Positions 1-4,412 of a stretch of 7,025 bases of DNA are shown here, piece by piece. Source of the stretch: Blastocatellia bacterium (lineage in GTDB: Bacteria > Acidobacteriota > Blastocatellia > Pyrinomonadales > Pyrinomonadaceae); assembly GCA_013695195.1 (NCBI GenBank), contig JACDAY010000043.1, forward strand, positions 1 through 7,025. Direction: 5' to 3'. The position numbers and the translations under genes were made by a program. Within the stretch, counting starts at the first letter, position 1; each line of letters starts with the position of its first letter. The notes beneath the pieces are model-generated. The model saw nothing but the letters and a program-made list of their open reading frames with translations, was not told the DNA's origin and did not search any database.

Positions 1-167
1 GGCTACAAATATGGCGTCGGCTCCGCCGACTTATACTCTCATCATCGTGAATCGTCTCTTTAAGATGATGAACAACTATCGTGTTTATCGCGAGCTTTAT
101 ACGGAGAACTTAGTTATAAAATGAATAGGGCAGAACCGCGAGCGGTAGCGACTGGGTTTTTCCTGCG
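1..167. other. Left-edge region without a convincing gene
   Basis: No feature can be called firmly here. On the plus strand the frame starting at base 2 is open to a TGA at 122-124 (40 residues, rich in Asn and Tyr, ending LVIK). The frame starting at base 1 is open to a TAA at 61-63. Either could be the 3' tail of a gene entering from the left, and I recognise neither. A short GC-rich inverted repeat (GTCGG, loop CTCCG, CCGAC) lies at about 16-30. Bases 131-159 hold a repeat copy listed separately. No clear terminator for the leftward DUF2059 gene is visible. Confidence 0.4.
131..159 (+). repeat. Dispersed repeat, copy 1
   Basis: The segment begins CAGAACCGCGA and ends GGGTTT. It aligns without gaps to the reverse complement of 2210-2238 at 21 of 29 positions: the first 11 bases are identical and nearly all the differences are transitions. 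Both copies are intergenic. ACCGC-GA-GCGGT inside it is palindromic. The decayed match suggests two members of an old dispersed intergenic repeat family, but two copies in one window cannot prove a family. Confidence 0.5.
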
Positions 168-755
168 TCAATTAGCGGACTTCTTAACTTTTATGTCCGC
201 CACCTTTTGTTTAAGTTTCGCCGTTGCGGCCTCGCTTACAGGCTGGACAAGCGCTTGAAGTTTCGGCACAACAACAGCAATAAAGCCTTTTTGTACCTCA
301 GCAGACAATGTTGGTAAGAAAGCGGCGGTTTTTTGTCCCGTGAGGCTTTTGTAATACGCGATGGCTTCGCCCAATTCCACCTCACTGAATGTCGTATCGT
401 AAAGTTGGAAAACAACTTTTTCCGTTATGGCATTGAGTTGGTCCCTATCAGCGAAAAAATCTTTTGCGAGTTTCTCGATTGGTGCATAAGCATCCGCTAC
501 TGCCTTCCTGAGTTCTTGCTTTTGGGTTTCCGTAAGTTCGTTATCCTTTTCAACGATTGCCGAAAGAGAATCACGTACGTCTTCGGTCGAAAGATTAATG
601 TTCATGTTGACGCGGTCGGCTCCAGTTAAACGTCGAAATTCCAAGATCAACGACTGTTTTTTTGTCAACGTAGCCTGTTGAGCAAATACCGAAATGCCAC
701 TAGCGAGAGTAACCATCGCAACAAAGAATAAGAGACCAAACTTAAATTTCTGCAT
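168..755 (-). CDS. Secreted DUF2059 domain protein
   Basis: The product is 195 aa. Residues 1-25 form a typical Sec signal peptide: basic MQKFKF, a hydrophobic core, then SVFA before QQ, with a probable cut after Ala25. The mature protein is helical and highly charged. Residues about 112-165 match the DUF2059 pattern (QLYDTTFSEVELGEAIAYY, then KSLTGQK, then a run ending in VVPKLQAL). The family has no established biochemical role; its members are exported, so a periplasmic location is expected here. The frame is open to an ATG at 863, giving 231 aa, but I chose the ATG at 755. It places the signal peptide at the N terminus, has AAGGA 11 bases upstream, and a good promoter at 823-851 lies inside the longer version. 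The C terminus is Lys-rich (KLKQKVADIKVKK). The gene lies downstream of threonine ammonia-lyase on the same strand, with its own promoter and no evident functional link. Confidence 0.8.
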   Translation of the reverse strand: MQKFKFGLLFFVAMVTLASGISVFAQQATLTKKQSLILEFRRLTGADRVNMNINLSTEDVRDSLSAIVEKDNELTETQKQELRKAVADAYAPIEKLAKDFFADRDQLNAITEKVVFQLYDTTFSEVELGEAIAYYKSLTGQKTAAFLPTLSAEVQKGFIAVVVPKLQALVQPVSEAATAKLKQKVADIKVKKSAN

Positions 756-822
756 TGTATTTTGTTTCCTTGAGGAAGCTTGAAAAGGGTAAGACCCCGA
801 TATTGCCTGGCTCGTTGCTACG

Positions 823-851
823 AATATACGACTAGTATTTTTAGATGTCAT
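823..851 (-). promoter_or_regulatory. Sigma70-type promoter for the DUF2059 gene
   Basis: Reading leftward, the -35 box ATGACA (846-851) and the -10 box TATATT (823-828) are separated by exactly 17 bases. Each box matches the consensus at 5 of 6 positions. Transcription would start near 816 and give a leader of about 60 bases. The leader contains a small GGG/CCC hairpin at about 787-798 and a Shine-Dalgarno sequence at 767-771. Confidence 0.6.
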
Positions 852-893
852 ACGGTTACCCATCTCTATACTTTAGCATTATTACACTGCCAG

Positions 894-2126
894 TTATTCT
901 TCCCAATCTCCCTGCCCCTGCCGTTCAACGTGGTAGCCGGAGACTTCGAGGTGTTTGTGGACGTCGCGGCCGTGCTGTTCGTCGCGGACTTCGAGGATCA
1001 TTTCGATTCCGACGCGGCCGAGCGGGGCTAGCCAGATCGCACGCTGGTGATATACCTCGACGACGTTTGCGCCGGTTTCGGCAACGTGATTGAGCATCGC
1101 GGCGAGCGTGCCGGGACGGTCGAGCACAAGCAGCTTCATGATGATGTAGCGGCCGTGGCGGACGAGGACTTGCTCGATAATACGTGCGAGCAAATTGCCG
1201 TCGATATTGCCGCCGCAGAGAATCGTGCATACGGTGTCGTCCGGTTTTAGCTTTATCTTTTTTGCAAGCAGCGCCGCAACTCCCGCTGCTCCGGCGCCTT
1301 CGACAACCAGATGGCTGTTCTGCACACAGTGAAAGATACCGAACGCGATCTCTTCTTCGGAAACTTCGACTACCTCATCGACATACTCGCGAATCATCGG
1401 AAGCGTTATCTCTCCCGGGCGTTTAACCGCGATGCCGTCGGCTATAGTAGGTTTATACTCAGTCTCGACCGTTTCTCCGGCCTCAAGCGATCTATTCACC
1501 GCGGCTATGTTTTCGGCTTGCACGCCTATCACCCGAACATCCGGCAGCAGATGCTTGACCGCCAAAGCGACGCCGGAAATAACGCCGCCGCCGCCGATCG
1601 GCACGACAACCACATTTGTATCCGGCAAATCGTCCGCTATCTCCAACCCGATAGTTCCTTGTCCTGCTATGACGAGTTCATCATCGAATGCATGCACATA
1701 CGTATAGCCATGTTTTTCCTGCAGCTCGCGCGAATGATCAACAGCTTCGTCGAAGGTAGCACCCCTCAGGATAACCTCGGCGCCTTGCGATTTGGTGGCG
1801 ATGATCTTGGTTAGCGGCGCGAATTCGGGAAGGACGATCACCGCTTTGATATCGTTAAGACGTGCGGCGAGAGCAACGCCCTGTGCATGATTTCCCGCCG
1901 AGGCCGTTACGACGCCGCGTTTTTTTTCTTCGTCGGAAAGCCGCGAGATCTTGTTGTACGCGCCGCGAATTTTGAATGATCCGCTTCGCTGTAAGCACTC
2001 GGCTTTCAAAAACGCTTTTGCGCCTATGTCCGCCGAGAGCCTTTCATCGGCGATTATCGGAGTCGGATTTATGATGTTGTGAAGGAGTTTGCGCGCGTCC
2101 TGGATGTCGGAAAGTTTGACGGTCAT
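894..2126 (-). CDS. ilvA: Threonine ammonia-lyase (threonine dehydratase) with ACT domain
   Basis: The 410 aa product is a PLP-dependent fold-type II enzyme that deaminates L-threonine to 2-oxobutanoate and ammonia, the entry step to isoleucine. It may also act on serine. The catalytic core spans residues 1-320. SGSFKIRGA (48-56) carries the PLP-binding Lys52, TASAGNHAQG (74-83) is the substrate loop, GGGG (178-181) holds the cofactor phosphate, and CGGN (304-307) is the loop near the pyridine ring. Residues about 329-402 form one ACT domain (LLVLDRPGTLAAML), so the architecture is the roughly 400-residue TdcB-like type with one ACT domain, not the roughly 510-residue E. coli IlvA. ACT domains usually bind amino acids, so allosteric control is likely but its ligand is unknown. 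Catabolic or biosynthetic use cannot be told from sequence, because no ilv or tdc gene lies nearby. The start lacks a Shine-Dalgarno sequence; see the promoter entry at 2137. Confidence 0.93.
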   Translation of the reverse strand: MTVKLSDIQDARKLLHNIINPTPIIADERLSADIGAKAFLKAECLQRSGSFKIRGAYNKISRLSDEEKKRGVVTASAGNHAQGVALAARLNDIKAVIVLPEFAPLTKIIATKSQGAEVILRGATFDEAVDHSRELQEKHGYTYVHAFDDELVIAGQGTIGLEIADDLPDTNVVVVPIGGGGVISGVALAVKHLLPDVRVIGVQAENIAAVNRSLEAGETVETEYKPTIADGIAVKRPGEITLPMIREYVDEVVEVSEEEIAFGIFHCVQNSHLVVEGAGAAGVAALLAKKIKLKPDDTVCTILCGGNIDGNLLARIIEQVLVRHGRYIIMKLLVLDRPGTLAAMLNHVAETGANVVEVYHQRAIWLAPLGRVGIEMILEVRDEQHGRDVHKHLEVSGYHVERQGQGDWEE

Positions 2127-2136
2127 TATTCGTGAA

Positions 2137-2164
2137 AGTATAAGCTAAACGGACGCGAAAACAA
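2137..2164 (-). promoter_or_regulatory. Candidate promoter of ilvA giving a near-leaderless mRNA
   Basis: Reading leftward, TATACT (2137-2142, 5 of 6 to the -10 consensus) ends 10 bases before the ilvA ATG. A poor -35 element, TTGTTT (2159-2164), sits 16 bases upstream. The expected start point is near 2130, leaving a leader of only about 4 bases. This agrees with the lack of any Shine-Dalgarno sequence before the ATG. The -35 match is weak, so the call rests mostly on the -10 box. Confidence 0.4.
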
Positions 2165-2178
2165 AAAAAGTCGAGCAA

Positions 2179-2238
2179 AAACTCCCCTACTTGATAAGCA
2201 GGGGAGTTTGAACCGGGCCACTGTCGTTCGCGGTTCTG
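2179..2238 (-). repeat. Dispersed repeat copy 2 with a strong hairpin
   Basis: The unit has two parts. Bases 2210-2238, read on the minus strand, match copy 1 at 131-159 (21 of 29). Next to it, 2179-2188 (AAACTCCCCT) and 2200-2209 (AGGGGAGTTT) form a perfect 10-bp stem; a CTT/AAG pairing inside the loop (2190-2198) extends it. On the minus strand the stem is followed by TTTTTGC, so it resembles an intrinsic terminator facing ilvA, but no gene on that strand lies upstream to be terminated. It may block leftward read-through, or simply be part of the repeat. It lies between two divergent genes. Confidence 0.6.
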
Positions 2239-2284
2239 ACAAAAATGCGTTATATTTGCTGTGATTCTACCTCAGGAGAAAAAA

Positions 2285-3295
2285 ATGGAAATTGGCATCG
2301 GACTTATCTTTTTGCTGTTTTTGGGAATAGCGCTTTTGACGGTTGCGTGGAAAACGATAAAGATCGTGCCGCAGTCAAGTGTTTTGCTTATCGAACGCCT
2401 GGGCCGTTTTCATCGCGTGGCAGCAAGCGGTTTGAACATTATTGTGCCGTTTTTCGAATCACCACGTGCAGTTTATTGGACTAATGTCCGGCCAGGCACG
2501 ACATCGATCGACTTGCGCGAACAATATATTGATCTCCCGCCGCAACCGGTTATTACGCGTGATAATGTAACCATCAACGTGGACTCGGTTGTGTATTGGC
2601 TGATCACCGATCCTACGAAAGCTGTTTACGAGGTGAACGATCTGGTCGGCGGCCTTGTACAGTTGACCATTACGGGCATGCGGTCGGTAATGGGAGAAAT
2701 GGATCTGGATCACACGCTTTCGAACCGCGATCAGATCAATGCCAAATTGCGATTAATTCTCGACGAGGCGACAGATAAATGGGGCGTGAAGGTAACACGC
2801 GTAGACGTCAAGAATATTAATCCGCCGGAAGACGTTCGCATTACAATGGAAAAACAGATGACTGCCGAACGCAATCGGCGGGCTTTGATCCTACAGGCAG
2901 AGGGTGACAAACAGGCCTCCATCACAAGGGCGGAAGGCGAAAAACAAGCGTCTATCACCCGTTCGGAAGGCGAAAAAGAATCTGCAATTCTCGCGGCTGA
3001 CGGCGCAGCAGCAGCGCGTTTAAAGGCTGCTTCGGCAGATGCTCAAGCAATTGCCCAAATCGCACAGGCAATCGGTAACACGGAGCAAACCACCCAGTAT
3101 CTTATCACGTCGCGCTACATCGAATCTTTGCGTGATATGACCAGGACACAGAATTCCAAGGTAATATTTATGCCGATGGAAACCTCGACACTACTTTCGA
3201 GTATTGGATCAATCAAGGAGATTTTGGGCGAAACGGGCGAGAAAGCCGAGCAGCTTCCTGCCCCGCCTAGATCTCCGCGGGAATTGGGCAAATAA
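2285..3295 (+). CDS. SPFH/Band 7 membrane protein, paraslipin (QmcA-like)
   Basis: The 336 aa product belongs to the stomatin/prohibitin superfamily, which forms large ring or cage oligomers on the membrane and is linked to membrane microdomains and protease control. Residues 3-22 are one hydrophobic anchor. The Band 7 domain covers about 24-195 (VPQSSVLLIERLGRF, then GLNIIVPFFE, PVITRDNVTINVDSVVYW and GVKVTRVDVKNINPP). Residues 196-250 are a long coiled coil, and 250-318 match the conserved C-terminal part of paraslipins (QYLITSRYIESL, KVIFMPME). The tail is Pro-rich. The ATG at 2285 has AGGAG six bases upstream (2274-2278), which favours it over the in-frame codon at 2261. A possible -10, TATATT, lies at 2251-2256 without a good -35. 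Relatives usually sit beside an NfeD/YbbJ partner gene, and none is present here. A weak 6-bp AT-rich hairpin (3295-3309) overlaps the stop. Confidence 0.9.
   Translation: MEIGIGLIFLLFLGIALLTVAWKTIKIVPQSSVLLIERLGRFHRVAASGLNIIVPFFESPRAVYWTNVRPGTTSIDLREQYIDLPPQPVITRDNVTINVDSVVYWLITDPTKAVYEVNDLVGGLVQLTITGMRSVMGEMDLDHTLSNRDQINAKLRLILDEATDKWGVKVTRVDVKNINPPEDVRITMEKQMTAERNRRALILQAEGDKQASITRAEGEKQASITRSEGEKESAILAADGAAAARLKAASADAQAIAQIAQAIGNTEQTTQYLITSRYIESLRDMTRTQNSKVIFMPMETSTLLSSIGSIKEILGETGEKAEQLPAPPRSPRELGK
2897..3028 (+). repeat. Four 11-residue repeats in the SPFH coiled coil
   Basis: Residues 205-248 are four units of 11: AEGDKQASITR, AEGEKQASITR, SEGEKESAILA and the diverged ADGAAAARLKA. Each unit is 33 bases. 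The first two differ at only one residue (D/E) but use many different codons, so the repeat is kept by selection on the protein and is not a recent DNA duplication. An 11-residue period fits the hendecad coiled coil known for SPFH proteins. Confidence 0.75.
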
Positions 3296-3351
3296 AAAGT
3301 TGAACTTTTATGCAAGCTTCAAAAGACAAATGAATAGATTGCGTTTATTTT

Positions 3352-3586
3352 AAAAAGATTTGTTTGGCGAGAGAGAACCGCATAAGCCGTTCCGAACGCT
3401 TGAATTGAACCTGCTTTCAACAGGTGGGTGGCAATTTGCTTCCGAAGAAGCATCGAAGCCGTTTTCTATGGCAAACCTTCAACATGGAAGATTGCACCGA
3501 AAATGGCATTAGCCTCCCGTAATTCAAGTGTTGGCTCAATTATTATTGCGTCCGGTAACGAACCTGGCAGTAAAAATCCTTCGCCT
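3352..3586 (-). ncRNA. ssrS: Probable 6S RNA
   Basis: 6S RNA mimics an open promoter, binding and inhibiting the housekeeping RNA polymerase holoenzyme. Here the minus strand folds into one long nested rod. GGCGAAGGA (3577-3585) pairs with UCUCUCGCC (3366-3374, one mismatch), CGCA (3547-3550) with UGCG (3379-3382), GAGCC (3533-3537) with GGCUU (3384-3388), and AACACUUGAAUU (3521-3532) with AAUUCAAGCGUU (3395-3406). Above these is an open bubble with a small hairpin on its 3' side (CCUG/CAGG, 3410-3424), as in known 6S RNAs. The apical arm is GGUGCAAU (3491-3498) with AUUGCCACC (3427-3435), then CUUCC (3486-3490) with GGAAG (3439-3443). An extended -10 box lies just upstream, and CUUUUU follows at 3352-3357. 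The gene lies directly after zapA on the same strand, as ssrS does in Proteobacteria. Identification rests on structure and synteny; no covariance search was possible. Mature ends are uncertain, perhaps 3366-3586. Confidence 0.7.
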
Positions 3587-3593
3587 AATAAAG

Positions 3594-3602
3594 ATTATAA
3601 CA
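3594..3602 (-). promoter_or_regulatory. Extended -10 promoter of the 6S-like RNA
   Basis: The minus strand reads TGTTATAAT, a perfect TGn-TATAAT extended -10 element. The expected start is A3586, which lies directly before the first base of the closing stem (GGCGA). No good -35 is seen (T-rich sequence at 3616-3622), which is tolerated with an extended -10. Confidence 0.6.
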
Positions 3603-3675
3603 CATGTGAAGGAAAGGAAAAATAGAAAAGAAACGAGTGTCTGAGAACTCCGGTGAAAGATGCGACCCTATTTGT

Positions 3676-4026
3676 TTATTGTTCCATCTCGAATTCCTGA
3701 GGTGCAATTTCCTTTTGCTTAAGGACGCGGTCTAGCATTTCCGCACATTCCGAGCTTCTCGAGGCAAGCTGTGCATCGATCTGAGCCTGAGTATTTTTTA
3801 TCTGGTGAAATTCATCCGCGATGTGAAGTGCTGCAAGAATGGCCACTTTGAGAGAATCGACAGTAAGCGTGCCTGACGAGATGTCGCGCATTTTGCTGTC
3901 GACATATTCTGCGAGCCTGAAAATATATTCATTATCCCCGTCGGAACGGATACTGTAAGTTTGATTGTATATTTCAACTCGGATGGAGTGTTCAGACGAG
4001 CCCGTTTTTCCTTTTGCGCTTATCAT
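3676..4026 (-). CDS. zapA: Cell division protein ZapA
   Basis: The 116 aa product is close to the usual ZapA length (about 100-110 aa). ZapA is a cytoplasmic protein that binds FtsZ filaments and cross-links them in the Z-ring. The N-terminal head at about 15-50 has the family pattern VEIYNQTYSIRSDGDNEY followed by LAEYVDSKM. TVDSLKVAILAALHIADE (55-72) begins the long helix that forms the dimer and tetramer coiled coil to about residue 104. The start follows the upstream ZapB-like stop by 3 bases, and its Shine-Dalgarno GGGAG lies in the last codons of that gene, so the two are probably translationally coupled. After the stop, the minus strand has only a weak hairpin (GAGT/ACTC) followed by T-rich sequence, leading into the 6S RNA promoter. 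Confidence 0.92.
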   Translation of the reverse strand: MISAKGKTGSSEHSIRVEIYNQTYSIRSDGDNEYIFRLAEYVDSKMRDISSGTLTVDSLKVAILAALHIADEFHQIKNTQAQIDAQLASRSSECAEMLDRVLKQKEIAPQEFEMEQ

Positions 4027-4029
4027 ATT

Positions 4030-4311
4030 TTATCTCCCGACGGCCTCCGCAACTTCGGAATCGATAATAGTCATAGCATCCAGCATCGCCTCAACCTTTA
4101 ATTGAATCGCGTCGCGCTCGGACAGCAATTTTTCCACCTTATTTTCCAATCTGGCGTTTTCCGCCTGTAAACTGCCGGCGTCGCGCCTGAGAGACACGGC
4201 GTCGCGTTCGATCTTTTCCTTTTCCTCACGCATTTTTTTTGCGAATTCGATTGTAAGATAAATCTTGTCTTCGAGATGCGAGAATTTCTCCATCCCAGTC
4301 AAAGCATCCAT
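4030..4311 (-). CDS. ZapB-like coiled-coil protein, probable division factor
   Basis: The 93 aa product is predicted to be almost entirely coiled coil from about residue 10 to 80. The layout resembles E. coli ZapB, which links ZapA to the division apparatus: an opening HLEDKIYLTIEFAKKM compares with ZapB KLEAKVQQAIDTITLL, followed by Glu/Lys-rich heptads (SLQAENARLENKVEKLLSER) and a short ending VEAMLDAM. Coiled coils look alike by chance, so the identification rests mainly on its place directly before zapA, three bases away. The start at 4311 has GGAGA (4319-4323) seven bases upstream; a second Met at residue 7 (4293) is possible. A likely promoter lies at 4354-4382. The protein should be cytoplasmic, with no signal or membrane segment. 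Confidence 0.65.
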   Translation of the reverse strand: MDALTGMEKFSHLEDKIYLTIEFAKKMREEKEKIERDAVSLRRDAGSLQAENARLENKVEKLLSERDAIQLKVEAMLDAMTIIDSEVAEAVGR

Positions 4312-4353
4312 TTAGCTGTCTCCAATATTTGAAGTTATAAAAACTAAGACTTC

Positions 4354-4382
4354 ATTATCTTTATTTTCTCCTGGAACTTCAA
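4354..4382 (-). promoter_or_regulatory. Candidate promoter for zapB-like/zapA
   Basis: In the 101-base gap after pheT the minus strand has TTGAAG (4377-4382) and GATAAT (4354-4359) with a 17-base spacer, matching consensus at 4 and 5 of 6 positions. The start would be near 4347, giving a leader of about 36 bases. No strong terminator follows pheT, so read-through from pheT may add to expression. The gap is AT-rich, which makes chance matches more likely. Confidence 0.45.
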
Positions 4383-4412
4383 GTAATTCGTTAAGTTAAT
4401 TTGAACTTAGAA

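Noticed and set aside
756..863. N-terminal extension of the DUF2059 protein to the ATG at 863
   Set aside because: It would bury the signal peptide 36 residues inside and contains the gene's best promoter; the ATG at 755 has a Shine-Dalgarno sequence.
1311..1814. Long plus-strand open frames opposite ilvA (up to 167 residues)
   Set aside because: They are antisense shadows of a well-conserved enzyme gene and show no family motifs or ribosome-binding site.
2179..2215. Remnant of a tRNA 3' end (minus strand GGTTCAAACTC resembles a T-loop)
   Set aside because: The T-stem does not pair, the invariant C after the loop is missing, and no acceptor or anticodon arm is present. The sequence is explained by the repeat and hairpin.
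3428..3540. Riboswitch or plus-strand leader RNA as an alternative reading of the structured region
   Set aside because: The promoter, the U-run and the zapA synteny all support the minus strand, and no gene follows on the plus strand to be regulated.
3428..3625. 65-residue open frame on the plus strand in the region after the SPFH gene
   Set aside because: It runs antisense across the 6S-like RNA, has no Shine-Dalgarno sequence or recognisable domain, and its composition follows the RNA stems.
4383..4412. Intrinsic terminator after pheT
   Set aside because: Only short AT-rich imperfect inverted repeats (AAGTT/AACTT) are present, with no GC stem.
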